Origin: Embleya scabrispora
GTDB lineage: Bacteria; Actinomycetota; Actinomycetes; Streptomycetales; Streptomycetaceae
Direction of reading: 5' to 3'
Assembly (NCBI RefSeq): GCF_002024165.1
Contig: NZ_MWQN01000003.1
Span: forward strand, 558,001-622,000
DNA: 64,000 nt
Shown: piece after piece, positions 11,801 to 24,600 of the stretch
Layout of the letters: the number at the start of each line of letters is the position of its first letter
How positions within the stretch are numbered: position 1 is the stretch's first letter
Notes under the pieces: generated by a model
What the model saw: only the letters and a program-made list of their open reading frames with translations
Told to the model about the DNA's origin: nothing
Databases searched by the model: none
Translations under genes and position numbers: made by a program

Positions 11801-14800
11801 CCGCCGGCCGTCTCGGCGGGGCCGGTGGGGTGGGTGGGGCGGGTCACCAGTTCGCGGACCGAGACGACGGGGTTGCCGGCGCCGTCGGCGGCGACCAGTT
11901 CGACCGCGTCGGCGCCGGTGACCGACATGCGTACGCGCAGTGCCCCGGCGCCGACGGCGTGCACGCTCACCCCGCGCCAGGAGAACACCAGTCGCGGCTG
12001 CCCGGGATCGTGCCCGTGCTCGATCAGGCCGCCGGCGTGCAGGGCGGCGTCGAACAGCGCCGGGTGCAGGAGGAAGCCGGCTGCCTCGTCACGGCGTTCG
12101 GCGGGGAGGGACACCTCGGCGTACACGTGGTCGTCGAGCCGCCAGGCGGCGCGCAGACCGCGGAAGGACGGGCCATAGCCGAAGCCGCCGGCCGCGAGGT
12201 CGGCGTAGAAGCCGCCGAGGTCGACCGGTTCGGCCCCGGGTGGCGGCCACGGCCCCGAGGTGACGGGATCCGCGTCGGGCGCGGTCTCGACGGCGGCTTC
12301 GGACGTGAGTACGCCGACCGCGTGCCGGGTCCACGCGTCGTTCGTACCCGACCCGTGACCACCGCCGTCCTCGCACCGGGAGTGCACCTCCACCCGACGG
12401 CGGCCGGCCTCTTCGACCGGTCCGACCGTGACCTGGATCCACACCGCGTCGTCCTCGGGAACGACGAGCGGTGCCTCCACCATGAGTTCGGCCACGTGCG
12501 GGCAGCCCACCCGGTCACCGGCCCGGATCGCGACCTCCACGAACGCGGTGCCGGGGAAGAGCACGCTGCCGCCGACGGCGTGGTCCGCCAACCACGGGTG
12601 GGTACGTCGGGACAGGCGTCCGGTGAGGACCGGTCCGTCGCCGGCCGCCAGGCTCAGTTCGGCGCCGAGCAGCGGGTGACCGGTGGCGGTCGCCCCCGGG
12701 CCGGCCCCCATCGGCGCGCCCGCGTCGACGTCGAGCCAGTATCGCCTGCGGCGGAACGCGTAGGTCGGCAGGTCGATCCGACGGGCGCCGGTGCCGGCGA
12801 AGAACCGCTCGCCGTCGATCCGGCTGCCGCAGGCGTGCAGGGCGCCGAGGGCGTGCACCGCGGTGACCGCCTCCGGTCGGCCCCGGCGCAGGGCCGGGAC
12901 GCAGACCGGGATCGCGGCGGATCCGGACGACCGGGTGGCCAGGAAGTCCCGGGCGAGCGCGGTCAGCACCCCGTCCGGGCCCAGTTCGATCAGCGCGGTC
13001 GCGCCCGCGTCGGCAAGTGCGGCGACGCCGTCGGCGAACCGGACCGTCCCGCGCACGTGCCGGACCCAATAGTCCGCGCTGCCCGCCTCCTCCGCCGTGA
13101 GGGGGCGGCCGCTCAGGTCGGAGATCACCGGGATGCGCGGGGCCGACGCCGAGACGCTCGCCGCCACCTTGCGGAACCGATCGGACAGGCCGTCCATGTG
13201 CGCACTGTGGAACGCGTGGCTCGTGGCCAACCGTCGGGTTCGCCGGCCCTGTTCGGCGAATCGCCGGGCCAGCGCGAGCACCGGCTCGGTGTCGCCGGAG
13301 ACCACGACGGCGGCCGGGCCGTTGACCGCCGCCACGTCCGCCGCGACGCCGTGCTCGGCGATCGCGGCGCGGATCTCCGCCTCGCTCGCGGCGACCGCGA
13401 CCATCGCGCCGCGGGAGGGCAATTCCTGCATCGCGAGCGCACGGGCCGCGATCAGCGCCGCGGCGTCGGGCAGCGGCCATACCCCGGCCAGGTGGGCGGC
13501 CGACAACTCGCCGATCGAGTGCCCGAGCAGCAACTCCGGTCGCACGCCCCACGATTCGTAGAGTCGGAAGAGGGCGACCTGGAGCGCGAACAGGCCGGTC
13601 TGCGCGTAGACGGTCCGTCCGAGCAGTTCCCCCGCGCCCGGATCGTCGACGCTCAGCACGACCTCGGCCAGCGGCCGTTCGACGTGTCCGGCCAGCCGGG
13701 CGTCCAGTTCCCGGGCCACCGCGTCGAAGGCGCTCGCGAACACCGGCCAGGCCGCGTACAGTTCCCGGCCCATGCCCGGACGCGGGCTGCCCTGGCCCGT
13801 GAACAGGAAGGCCACACGGGAGTCTTGGCCGACCCGACCGCGCACGACGCGGGTCGAGTCCTCGCCCCGAGCCAGCGTGTCGAGCCCGGCGAGCAGGTCG
13901 TCGGAACCGGTGCCCACGACGACGGCACGGGAGTCGAGGGCGGCCCGCGACACGGCCAGCGAATAGCCCACGTCGGCCGGACGAAACCCCGGCCGCGCCC
14001 GCAGATGCGCGGCGAGCCGAGCGGCCTGATCCCGCAACGCCTCGTCGCCCCGGGCACCGAGAACCCACGGCAGGGCCGGCATATCCGCGCCGGTCGGCAT
14101 GTCGGGTTCGCCCGGTGCCGGCTCCGCCGGTGACCGCGGCGCCTCCTCCACGATCACGTGTGCGTTGGTGCCGCTCACGCCGAAGGAGGAGACCCCGGCC
14201 CGGCGCGGACGGCCGTCGCTCGGCCAGGGGTGGGCCCGGGTGAGGAGTTCGACGCCGCCGGACGACCAGTCGACGTGCGGGGTCGGCTCGTCCACGTGCA
14301 GTGTTCGCGGCAGCAGTTCGTGCCGCATGGCCTCGATCATCTTGATCACGCCGGCCACGCCCGCCGCCGCGCCGGTGTGGCCGATGTTGGACTTGACCGC
14401 GCCGAGGCGCAGCGGTCGTCCGGCGGGCCGGTCGCGGCCGTAGGTGGCCAGCAGGGCCCGTGCCTCGATCGGGTCGCCCAGGACCGTACCGGTGCCGTGT
14501 GCCTCGACCGCGTCGACGTCGTGGGCATTCAGCCGTGCGGAGTCGAGGGCTTGGCGGATGACCCGTTCCTGGGCGAGGTCGTTGGGGGCGGTCAGGCCGT
14601 TGCTGGCGCCGTCCTGGTTCACCGCGCTGCCCCGGATGACGGCCAGTACGGGGTGTCCGGCCCGGACCGCGTCGCCGAGCCGTTCGAGCAGCAGCACACC
14701 CGCGCCCTCGGCCCAGCCGGTGCCGTCGGCCGCCGCGGCGAACGCCTTGCAGCGCCCGTCGGGGGCGAGGCCGCGCTGCCGGCTGAACTCGACGAAGATG

Positions 14801-15681
14801 CCGGGCGTGGACAGCACGGTCACCCCGCCGGCCAGTGCCATCGTGCACTCGCCGCGACGCAGCGCGTGCACGGCGAGGTGGACGGCCACGAGCGAGGACG
14901 AGCACGCGGTGTCGACCGTGACGGCCGGCCCCTCGAGGCCGAGGGTGTAGGCGACGCGCCCGGAGACGACGCTGACCATGCCGCCGGTGCCGAGGTATCC
15001 CTCGACCTCTTCCGGCACGTCGGCGATCCGCTCGGCGTAGCCGGAGGAGACGGCGCCGGCGAACACCCCGACCCGACTGCCGCCGAGCGAGGTCGGATCG
15101 ATGCCGGCGCGCTCGATCACCTCCCAGGAGGTCTCCAGGAACAACCGCTGTTGCGGGTCCATGGCCAGTGCCTCGCGCGGGTTGACGCCGAACAGTTCGG
15201 CGTCGAAGTCGGCCGCGCCGGCGAGGAATCCGCCGCGCCGGGTGTACGTGTGCCCGGCTCGGGCGGGGTCCGGGTCGTAGATGCCGTCGACGTCCCAGCC
15301 GCGGTCGCGCGGGAAGTCGCCTACCGCGTCGGCCTCTTCGGCGACGAGCCGCCACAACTCCTCGGGCGTGTCCACCCCGCCGGGGTAGCGGCAGGCGGTG
15401 GCGACCACGGCGATCGGCTCGTGTGCCGCCGCCTCGACCTCGCGCAGTCTGCGGCGGGTCCGGCCGAGATCGGCGGTGGCCCGCTTGAGGTAGTCGAGGA
15501 GTTTTCCCTCGGTGGTCGACGCGTTCGTCGATGCGTCGCTCGAAGCGTTCGTGGATACGTCGCTCGAAGCGTTGGTCGAAGCGTTGGTCGATGCGTCCAT
15601 CGGTGCGTCGCTCGATGCGTTGGTCGACACGCGAGCCCACTTTCGCCAGGTGGCCGGAGGGAAGCCGGAGGGAGTCCTCAT
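8893..15681 (-). CDS. Type I PKS, module 7 (KS-AT-DH-ER-KR-ACP)
   Basis: This is a fully reducing single-module synthase of about 2262 aa. The ketosynthase has TACSSS near residue 260. The acyltransferase has GHSIGE and HAFH (malonyl-CoA). The dehydratase has both motifs intact ([10 protein letters not shown] and DAALH). The enoylreductase has an intact NADPH loop (GGVGMAAVQ) near 1643. The ketoreductase has GGTGALGG near 1828 and YAAAN near 1969; VED in place of LDD and no diagnostic Trp make it B-like. The ACP serine is near 2136. A methylene is expected at the beta carbon. The start is uncertain: ATG at 15681 is 8 bases after the upstream stop without a clear ribosome binding site, while GTG at 15630 sits exactly at the first repeat unit of an unusual Ala-Ser-Thr-Asn-rich leader that precedes the docking helix. 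Confidence 0.93.
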   Translation of the reverse strand: MRTPSGFPPATWRKWARVSTNASSDAPMDASTNASTNASSDVSTNASSDASTNASTTEGKLLDYLKRATADLGRTRRRLREVEAAAHEPIAVVATACRYPGGVDTPEELWRLVAEEADAVGDFPRDRGWDVDGIYDPDPARAGHTYTRRGGFLAGAADFDAELFGVNPREALAMDPQQRLFLETSWEVIERAGIDPTSLGGSRVGVFAGAVSSGYAERIADVPEEVEGYLGTGGMVSVVSGRVAYTLGLEGPAVTVDTACSSSLVAVHLAVHALRRGECTMALAGGVTVLSTPGIFVEFSRQRGLAPDGRCKAFAAAADGTGWAEGAGVLLLERLGDAVRAGHPVLAVIRGSAVNQDGASNGLTAPNDLAQERVIRQALDSARLNAHDVDAVEAHGTGTVLGDPIEARALLATYGRDRPAGRPLRLGAVKSNIGHTGAAAGVAGVIKMIEAMRHELLPRTLHVDEPTPHVDWSSGGVELLTRAHPWPSDGRPRRAGVSSFGVSGTNAHVIVEEAPRSPAEPAPGEPDMPTGADMPALPWVLGARGDEALRDQAARLAAHLRARPGFRPADVGYSLAVSRAALDSRAVVVGTGSDDLLAGLDTLARGEDSTRVVRGRVGQDSRVAFLFTGQGSPRPGMGRELYAAWPVFASAFDAVARELDARLAGHVERPLAEVVLSVDDPGAGELLGRTVYAQTGLFALQVALFRLYESWGVRPELLLGHSIGELSAAHLAGVWPLPDAAALIAARALAMQELPSRGAMVAVAASEAEIRAAIAEHGVAADVAAVNGPAAVVVSGDTEPVLALARRFAEQGRRTRRLATSHAFHSAHMDGLSDRFRKVAASVSASAPRIPVISDLSGRPLTAEEAGSADYWVRHVRGTVRFADGVAALADAGATALIELGPDGVLTALARDFLATRSSGSAAIPVCVPALRRGRPEAVTAVHALGALHACGSRIDGERFFAGTGARRIDLPTYAFRRRRYWLDVDAGAPMGAGPGATATGHPLLGAELSLAAGDGPVLTGRLSRRTHPWLADHAVGGSVLFPGTAFVEVAIRAGDRVGCPHVAELMVEAPLVVPEDDAVWIQVTVGPVEEAGRRRVEVHSRCEDGGGHGSGTNDAWTRHAVGVLTSEAAVETAPDADPVTSGPWPPPGAEPVDLGGFYADLAAGGFGYGPSFRGLRAAWRLDDHVYAEVSLPAERRDEAAGFLLHPALFDAALHAGGLIEHGHDPGQPRLVFSWRGVSVHAVGAGALRVRMSVTGADAVELVAADGAGNPVVSVRELVTRPTHPTGPAETAGGELYRLDWIPLAAPERPQDPAGGPWAVLAPDPFGVGGALERAGIAAREHPELAALADESVAPAVVLLPLAPEPPAALPDSAGRAVERMLHTVRQWLAHPAWAATRLVVLTRGAVAARPGEGVADPANASVRGLLCSVQAEHPGRFLLVDIDPDADTPTTLPDAVRTAFAAGESQIALRAGAALVPRIVRGDDSGLLPLAPDGPWVLDTTGAGDLDRLAPLPFPDAARPLAPHEIRLAVRAAGLNFRDVLVGLGVVPAHVGMGTEAAGIVTEVGSAVGDRRPGDRVTGRVPAALGPVAVVDHRAVVRIPAGWTFAEAAGMPVAFQTAHHALFEVADLKPGESVLIHAAAGGVGMAAVQLARHLGAEVYATASPGKWDILRELGLDDRHIASSRSLDFEHAFAGAGDGRGVDVVLNALAREYVDASLRLLAPGGRLVELGKTDRRDPEAVAARYPGVTYHPFVDPGPERIGRILTEIVDLVEGGALHLLPVRTWDIREAAHAYRYMSQARHIGKIVLTVPAAPDPDGTVLITGGTGALGGLLARHLVTEHGAEHLLLTGRAGERAPGARALREELCRLGARHVEIVACDVADREQLADVLGRVPAAHPLTAVVHAAGVVEDGVVTSMTGDGLRRVLRPKIDGAMNLHRLTADADLAMFVLYSSVAGVLGGAGQGAYAAANTFLDALAHHRRAAGLPGASLAWGLWDQASGITAGLGPADRARAARSGMVPLSAAQGLALFDAATNLPDPLLLPLRFDGAALERGAGPVPAVLRGLVRGPGRRSARTTARAEPAADLGRRLAASTEADRRRLLIDLVRGHAATVLGLGGADAVDPYRGFTDIGFDSLTAVELRNRLDAATDLRLPATLVFDHPTPADLADHLYAELVPDTDTPAVVPALLAELDRLAVRLAEVRADEDDRAEIAGRLDRLRTEWRGREEYAAGAASTSVAARLEEASADEVLDFIDRELGSP
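15513..15630 (-). repeat. In-frame 12-nt repeats encoding an Ala/Ser/Thr/Asn-rich N-terminal leader
   Basis: About ten 12-base units encode four-residue blocks, mostly ASTN and ASSD, with single variants APMD, VSTN and ASTT. They lie between the possible starts of the module 7 protein and its docking helix. The unit keeps the frame, so copy-number change would lengthen or shorten a flexible tail without disrupting the gene. Such a leader is not part of the usual N-terminal docking domain. Confidence 0.88.
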
Positions 15682-15689
15682 ACGTCGGG

Positions 15690-18600
15690 TCAGGCGCTGT
15701 CGGGCCCCAGTTCCCGGTCGAGCAGGTCGAACATGTCTTCGGCGGAGGAGGCGGCCAGCGCCTCCCCGTCCAGGGCGACGGCGTCCGACGCCTCGGCGTC
15801 CGACGGGTCGCGCCAGGTCCACAGCAGGGTCTCCAGGCGCCGGGCGACCGCCGCCCGTGTCGCCGGGTCGGCGGGCAATCGGGACAGCGCCTGCTCCAGC
15901 CGGCCGAACGCCATCGGCGCCGGACCGGCCTCGGTCGCGGTCTCGGGATCGAGGGTGGTGTCCAGGTGGGCGGCCAGCGCGGCCGCGGTGGGGTGAGTGA
16001 ACACGAGGGTCACCGGCAGGTGCAGGCCGAGGGCGGTGCTCAGCCGACCGCGCAGTTCGACCGCGGCCATCGAGTCGAGGCCGAGGTCGCGCAGCGGCTT
16101 GTCCGCGGGCACGCCCGCTTCGGGCCGCCCCAGGACGGCCGCGACATGGGCCACCACCAGGTCGCGCAACGCCCGCCGCCGATCCGCCCCGCCCAGTGCG
16201 GCCGGCCGGCGCGGCAGGGCGCCGGCCTCGTCCCGCACCGCGGCGTCGTCCACCGTCCGAACCGCCACGGGCCGCGGCGGCAGGACCGAATCGCTCGCCG
16301 CCGAGGATCGCGCCTCGGCGAGCGCGGCCCGGAGCCGCTCCGGCGAGACCGCGCGCAGTACGAGCGAGCGCACCGTGAAGGCCGCCGCGCCGGTCGCGGT
16401 CGCCGCGACCAGCGACAGGGTGTCCGAGTCGTCGCCCGCCGCCTCCAACCGGATCCGCCACGAGGTCGCGCCGGGCGCGTGCAGCGTGACGCCGGACCAT
16501 ACGAACGGCATGCGCGTCGTCGCGTCGCTCTCCCCCGCCGCCGCCCCCGTGCCGAGGGCTCGCAGCGCGGCCGTCACGAGCACCGGATGCAGCCCGTAGC
16601 CGGTGGCGTCCTGCCGTCGGTCGGCGGGGAGCGCGACCTCCGCGTACCGGATCGCCCCGGACTGCCACACGCCGCGCAGCACGTGGTCGGCCGGGTCCGC
16701 CCCCTCGTCACCGGTCGGTACGAACACCGGGATCGGAACCGGCAGCGCACCGATCGGAGGCCAGACGAGCAGGTCGTCCTCGGGCCCGGACGCGTCCTCC
16801 CCCGCGCTCTCATCGGGGGCGAGCAGGCCCTCGGCATGCCGGGTCCAGGTACCGGCCTCCGCCGGGGCGTCCGGCCGGGAGTGCACGGCCACCGTCCGGC
16901 GGCCGTCGGGGCGGGCCGCACCGACCACCACCCGCAGATGTACCCCGTCGCGCTCCGGCAGCGGCAGCGGCGCCGTCAGGGTCAGCTCCTCCAGCGTGCC
17001 GAGCCCGGTCGATCGACTCGCGTGCAGGGCGAGTTCGACGAAGGCCCCGCCGGGCAGCAGCGCCGCGCCCGGGAACGGCGACTCCGCCGACCACGGATGG
17101 GTGTGCCGGCCGACGCGTCCGGTGAAGACGATCCCGGCCGCGTCGGGCAGGTCGATCGCCGCGCCGAGAACGGGGTGTCCGGTCGCGGTCAGGCCCAGTC
17201 CCCGCGCGTCGGTCGCGGTGCCCGAGTCGCCCCGGAGCCAGTACCGCTCCCGCTGGAACGCGTAGGTGGGCAGGTCCGTCACCCTCGGCTCGGTGTCGGC
17301 GAAGGCGACCCGCCAGTCGACGTGCACGCCGTGCGCGTACGCCCGGGCGAGGGCGCCGGTGAACCGGTCGGGACCGCCCTCGCCGCGCCGCAGGGTGTCC
17401 AGGACCGCGGCCCGCGAACCGGCCGCCTCGACCGTCTCCACAACGCCGGTGGTCAGCACCGGATGGGCGCTGACCTCCACGAACGTGTCGTGACCCTGGT
17501 CCAGCAGGGCCCGGACGGTCTCGTCGAAGCGTACGGTCCGGCGCAGGTTGGTGTACCAGTATTCGGCGTCCAGGGTGGTGCCCTCGACCACTGTGCCGGT
17601 GACGGCGGAGTGGAACGGCACGTCCGCGGCGCGGGGTTCGAGATCGGCGAGGGCGGTGAGCAGTGTCTCGCGGATCGACTCGACCTGCGGGGAGTGCGAG
17701 GCGTAGTCGACCGGGACGCGCCGTGCCCAGACGTTGCGCTCCGCACACCGCGCCAGTATCTCGGCCAGCGCGGTCGGGTCGCCGGAAAGGGTCACCGAAT
17801 GCGGGGCGTTGACCGCCGCGAGCGCCACGCGGTCGCCGAAGGGAGCGGCCAACTCGGCCGCTTGTTCGGCGGACAGCGCCACCGAGGCCATCCCGCCCCC
17901 GCCGGACAGGTCGAGGAGCGCACGGCTGCGCAGTGCCACGATCCGGGCGCCGTCCTCCAGGGAGAGGGCGCCCGCGACGCAGGCGGCGGCGATCTCGCCC
18001 TGGGAGTGGCCCACCACGGCGGCGGGGTGCACGCCGTACGCCCGCCACAACCGGGCCAGCGAGACCATCACCGCCCACAACACCGGCTGCACCACGTCGA
18101 CCCGCTCCAGCCACCCGTCCGAATCGGAGCCCAGGATCGTGGTCAACGACCAGTCGACGAACGGCGCGAGCGCCTCCTCGCACGCCCGGATCCGCGCGGC
18201 GAACTCGGGTGACGCGTCGAGCAGCCCACCGGCCATCCCGACCCACTGGGAACCCTGTCCGGGAAAGACGAACACCGGACGCCGCCCAGCCTGGGCGACA
18301 CCGAGCACCGCGTCGACCCCGGAGTTCCCGGCCGCCAACCCCGCAAGGGCGGCCGCCAACCCCTTCCGGTCGCCCGCGGTGACCACGGCCCGGTATTCGA
18401 GCCCGGCCCGCGAAACCACGGACGAGTACGCGAGATCGACCAACTCGCGGTACTCGTTCCCGGGTTCGCGCGAGGGCCGGCCGTGCGCGGACCGCTCCGG
18501 TGTCGCCGACTCGAGGTGTTCGGCCAGCCGTGCGGCCTGCGCGCGGAGCGCCTGGGCGGAATGGGCGGACAGGACAACGGGCAGGCGACGCGGGGGTCTT

Positions 18601-21600
18601 CCGGCGTTGACGGCCGGTCGGGGCGTCCGCTCGCGCGCCGGCGCGGCGGGGGGTTGTTCGAGGATCACGTGCGCGTTCGTACCGCTGACCCCGAACGCCG
18701 AGACCGCGGCCCGGCGCGGCCGGCCCAGGTCGGGCCAGGCGCGCGGCGCCGTCGCCAACTCCACCGTGCCGGCCGACCAGTCGACGTGCGGGGTCGGCTC
18801 GTCGACGTGCAGCGTCGCGGGCAATACCCCCGCGCGCATCGCCAACACCATCTTGATCACGCCCGCGACGCCCGCCGCGGCCTGGGTATGCCCGATGTTG
18901 GATTTCACCGAGCCGACGAGCACCGGCCGACGCGCCGGCCTGTCCCGACCGTAGGTCGCGATGAGCGCCTGCGCCTCGATGGGGTCGCCGAGCGTGGTGC
19001 CCGTCCCGTGCGCCTCGACCGCGTCGACGTCCCGCGTCGCCAGCCCCGCGTTGGCCAGTGCCTGCCGGATCACTCGCTGCTGCGACGGCCCGTTGGGCGC
19101 GGTGAGCCCGTTGCTCGCGCCGTCCTGGTTCACCGCGGATCCGCGGATCACGGCGAGTACGCGGTGCCCGTTGCGGACGGCGTCCGAGAGGCGCTCGACC
19201 ACCAGGACGCCGACGCCCTCGGCCGGCCCGAACCCGTCGCCGGCCGCCGCGAACGCCTTGCAGCGGCCGTCCGCCGCGAGACCGCGTTGCCGGCTGAACT
19301 CGACGAACAGCCCCGGCTCCGACATCACGGTCACCCCACCCGCCAAGGCCATCGTGCACTCCCCGCCGCGCAGTGCCTGGACCGCCAGGTGCAGCGCGAC
19401 GAGGGAGGACGAACAGGCCGTGTCGACGGTGACCGCGGGCCCCTCGAACCCGAACGTGTACGCGACCCGCCCGGAGCCGACGCTCGGCGTGTTCCCGGTG
19501 CCCAGGTAACCCTCCAGTTCGTGCGGGGCCCGGTCGAGCCTGCCCGCATACCCCTGCGCGGCGAGTCCGGTATACACGCCGATCCGGCTGCCGCCGAGGG
19601 TGTCCGGCGCGATGCCGGCGTGTTCGAGGGCCTCCCAGGACGTCTCCAGGAGCAGCCGCTGCTGGGGGTCCATCGCCAGCGCCTCGCGGTGGCTGATGCC
19701 GAAGAGGTCGGCGTCGAACCGGTCGGCGTCGTACAGGAATCCACCGGATCGGGTGTAACTGGTGCCCGGATGGTCGGGGTCCGGGTGGAACAGTCCGGCC
19801 AGGTCCCAGCCGCGATTCGTCGGGAACTCGGAAATCGCGTCCCCACCGCCCACGATCAGCCGCCACAGGTCGTCGGCGGAGCGCACGTCCCCGGGGAATC
19901 GGCAGGCCATGCCGACGATCGCGATCGGCTCGTGGCCGGCGGCGACCGGTGGCTCCTCGGTGACCGGCTCCGGCTCGGATCCGGACAGTTCGGCACCGAG
20001 CCGGCCGGCCAACGCGGTCGGGGTCGGGTGGTCGAAGATCAGCGTGGCGGGCAACCGCAGTCCGGTGCCCGCGGCGAGCCGATTGCGCAGTTCGACCGCG
20101 GTCAGCGAATCGAAGCCGAGCGCCTTGAAGGCGCGGTCGGCGGGAACGGCCGTCTCGTCGCCGTGGCCGAGCACGGCGGCGGCGTGCGTACGGACCAGTT
20201 CCAGCAACACCCGCGCGCGTTCGGCGGGCACGAGTGCGGCGGTGCGCCGCTGCCAGGTCGACCCGCCCACGTCCCCGTCGGTCGCCGCGACCCGCCGGGC
20301 CGGACCGCGTACCAGGCCGGCGAACACCACCGGCAGCGTGCCGGTCCCGGCCAGGATGCGCAGCGCCGCCGGGTCCACCCGCATCGGGACGACGAGCGTC
20401 CGCGGCCCGGATCGGGCGGCGTCGAAGAGCCGGAGCCCGAGTGCGTTGGACATGGGCAGGACGCCGCTGCGCGCCATCCGGTTCAGGTCGTCCCGGCCGA
20501 GCCGCCCGGTCATGCCGCTGGTCTCCGCCCACAGCCCCCAGGCCAGCGACGTACCCGGCGCGCCGGCGGCCTGCCGGTGTGCGGCCAGTGCGTCCACGAA
20601 GGCGTTGGCTGCGGCGTAGTTGGCCTGCGCCGCGCCGCCCAGGACGCCGGCGATCGAGGAGAAGAGCACGAAGGCGGCGAGGTCGTGGCCGGCGGTCGAC
20701 TCGTGCAGGTTGATCGCGCCGTCGACCTTGGCCCGCAGTACCGATTCGAGATCTTCCGGCGTCATGGACTCGACCAGGCCGTCGGCCAGGACTCCGGTGG
20801 CGTGTACGACTCCGGTGAGCGGGGCGGATTCGGGGATGCGCGCGAGCACTTCGGCGAGGGCTTCGCGGTCGGCCGCGTCGCACGCCTCGACGACCACCCG
20901 CGCCCCGAGAGCGCCCAGTTCGCACACCAGCTCCGCCGCGCCCGGCGCGGCCATGCCGCTGCGGCTGAGCAACACCAGGCCGCGCACCCCGTGTTCGGCG
21001 ACGAGATGCCGGGCCACCAGGGCGCCCAACGTGCCCGTACCACCGGTGATCAACACCGTCCCGTCCGGATCCCACGGCACCGGCATCCGAAGCACCAACT
21101 TGCCCGTATGCCGCGCCTGCGCCATGAACCGAAACGCCTCCGGCGCCCGCCGCACGTCGAAACACCGCACCGGAACCGGCGACAACACTCCCGACCGGAA
21201 CAGGGGCATCAGCACCGCGAACAATTCCGCGATCCCGTCCGCACCCGCCGCCTCGACCAGGTCGAAGGCTCGATACGATGCGATATCGGGGTGAACCGCC
21301 CGAACCACGGTCTCGTCTCGGACATCCGTCTTGCCCATTTCCACGAACCTGCCGCCATCGGCCAGCAGTTCCAGCGAAGCGTCGACGAACTCGCCCGCCA
21401 GCGAGTTCAACACCACGTCCACACCACGACCGTCCGTCGCGGCCCGGAACTCCTCCGCGAAGTCGAGCGTCCGCGAATCCCCGATGTGCGCGTCGTCCAA
21501 CCCCAACGACCGCAGCACATCCCACTTGCCACGACTCGCGGTGGCAAACACCTCGGCACCCAGGTACCGGGCGACCTGCACCGCCGCCATCCCCACCCCA

Positions 21601-24600
21601 CCGGACCCGGCATGGATCAGCACCGTGTCGCCCGCACCCAGCCGACCCAGCGCGGCCAGCCCGTGATAGGCCGTCAGGAAAGCCACCGGCACCGACGCCG
21701 CCTGCTCCCACGACCACCCCACGGGCACCTGCACGAGGGTCCGCACGTCGGCCACCGCGGTGTCCCCGAAAGCCGGGAACAGCCCCAGCACCCGATCCCC
21801 GACCGCGAATTCGGAGCCGCCGGGACCCACCTCGGTCACCACGCCGGCGCCTTCGCCGCCCATCATCGCGGCTTCCGGATACATGCCCAACACGATCAGC
21901 ACATCGCGGAAGTTGAGCCCCGCCGCGCGTACCGCGATGCGCACCTGCCCGGACCGCAGGGGCTCCAGGGCCTCCGGCGCGGGCACCAGCGCCAGATCCG
22001 CCGGCGTGCCGGTCCCGGGCGTGTGCAACCGCCAGGCACCCGACGGCGGGATCAGCGCGTCGCCGCCGCCGGCGCGGGCCAGCCGCGGCACGAGCATGTC
22101 GCCGTGGCGCAGGGCGAGTTGCGGCTCGCCGCTGTGCACGGCGGCGTCCAGAAGCGCCGCCGACGCCGGGCTGTCGTCCGTGTCCACCAGCACGAACCGG
22201 CCAGGGTGTTCGGTCTGCGCGGACCTGACCAGGCCCCACACCGCCGCGCGTACGAGGTCCGTGACCACATCGGCCGGTCCCGCCGCCACCGCGCCATGGG
22301 TCACCAGGACCAACCGCGACCGCGCCTGCCCCTCGGCCGCGAGCCATCCCTGAACGCGCGCCAATACCTCGGCCGTCGCCGCCGCGACGGCGTTCGCGAG
22401 CCCGTCGCCGAAAGCCGACGGGGCACAGTCGAGCCGGGTCACCTCGCCCACGCCCGGCCGTTCGACCACCTCGATCGGGATCCAGTCCAGGTGAAAGAGA
22501 CTGTCGGTCGTCTCGCCGGCGGCGTGGACGAGTCGGTCGGGGGTGATCGGTCTCAGGGTGAGGCTTTGCGCGGAAAAGACCGGTTCGCCGGTGCCGTCGG
22601 TGGCCTCGATGCGCACGAAGTCGCCGTCACCCACGGACAGTCGGACCCGCAGCGACGACGCGCCGGAGGCCGTCAAGCGTACGCGGCTCCACACGAACGG
22701 CAGGCGGATCGTGGTGCGGGCGTCGCCGATGCCGGTCAATGCCGCCACCTGTACCGCGGCGTCCAGGAGCGCCGGATGGAGGCCGAAGCGGTGGGCCTGC
22801 TCGCGTTGTTCGGCGGGCAGGGCCACTTCGGCGAACACGTCCTCACCGACGTGCCACGCCGCGCGCAGCCCCCGGAACGACGGGCCGTAGGCGTAGCCGG
22901 CCTCGGCCAGGTCCGCATGGAAACGATCCAGCTCGATCGGCCGCGCACCGACGGGCGGCCACACGGTCGGCGCGGTGCCGCTGTCGGCCGGCGCGGCGGC
23001 GTCGGGCAGGAGGAGGCCGCCGGCGTGCCTGGTCCACTCCCGGTCGGCGTCGTCGTCGACCCGCGAGAACACGGAGACCGCCCGGCCGCCGTCGGCCGCC
23101 GGCGCCGCGACCATGACCTGGATCCGCACGCCGCCCTGCTCGGGCAGCACCAGCGGCGCTTCCAGGGTCAGTTCGTCGAGCAGGCCGCATCCCACGGAAT
23201 CCCCGGCTCGGAGGGCGAGTTCGACGAAGGCCGTACCGGGCAGCAGCACCGTCCCGGCGACCGCGTGGTCCCCGAGCCAGGCGTGCGAGGACAGCGAGAG
23301 CCGCCCGGTGAGCAGGAATCCCTGCCCATCCGCCAGGAACACCGAGGCGCCGAGGAGGGGATGACCCTCGCCGGTCAGCCCGAGCCCGGCCGCATCGTCG
23401 GCGCCGCCGGTCGTGACGTCGCGCAGCCAGTATCGGCGACGCCGGAAGGCGTAGGTCGGCAACTCGACCTCACCCGGCTTGCCTTCGCCCACCAGCGGCG
23501 ACCAGTCCACGGCGAGCCCGTTGACGTACGCCTCGGCGAGCGCCGCAGTGAAGCGCTCCGGGCCGCCCTCACCGCGCCGCAGCGTCCCCAGCACCACCGC
23601 TTCGGCGTCGGCGGCTTCCACCGTGCTCTCGATCGCCGTGGTCAACACCGGATGGGCACTCGCCTCGACGAACGCGTCGAACCCCTGAGCCGACAACAAC
23701 CGCACGGTCTCCTCGAACCGCACCGTCCCCCGCAGATTCGCGTACCAGTACCCGGCATCGAGGGTCGAGGTCTCCAACCGTCCGGCCGTCACCGTCGAAT
23801 AGAACGGCACCGTGGACGCCATGGGCTCGATGCCCGCCAGCTCCGCGAGCAACCGGTCCCGGATCGACTCCACCCCCGCCGAATGCGACGCATAATCCAC
23901 CGGCACCCGCCGCGCCCACACACCCCGCGCCTCACACACCCCGACGAACTCGTCCACCGCACCCGGATCACCCGACACCGTCACCGACACCGGCCCGTTC
24001 ACCGCCGCCACCGACAACCGACTTCCGAACGGAACCAGCAACCGCGCAACCTCGGCACACGGCAACGACACCGACACCATCGCCCCCGAACCCGCCAACC
24101 CCGCAAGCGCGCGCCCCCGCAACGCCACGACCCGCGCACCATCCGCCAACGACAACGCCCCCGCCACACACGCAGCCGCGATCTCCCCCTGCGAATGACC
24201 CACCACCGCACCCGGCACCACACCGTACGAACGCCACAACTCCGCAAGCGAGACCATCACCGCCCACAACACCGGCTGCACCACCTCCACCCGGTGCAAC
24301 CACTCCCCCGACCCCGACCGCAGAACCGACGCCAACGACCAATCCACAAAAGGCGAAAGCGCCACCCCACACTCCGCCACCCGAGCAGCGAACACCGGAA
24401 ACGCGTCAAGCAACTCCGCACCCATCCCCACCCACTGCGACCCCTGCCCCGGAAACACCAACACCGCCCGCCCCGAGGACCGCACCACCCCGGGCACCAC
24501 ACCCGCCGCCGGCTCCCCCACCGCCAGCGCCGCCAGGCCGGCGGTCAACGCCGCGTGGTCCGAGGCCGATACGACGGCCCGGTGCTCGAATGCCGACCGC

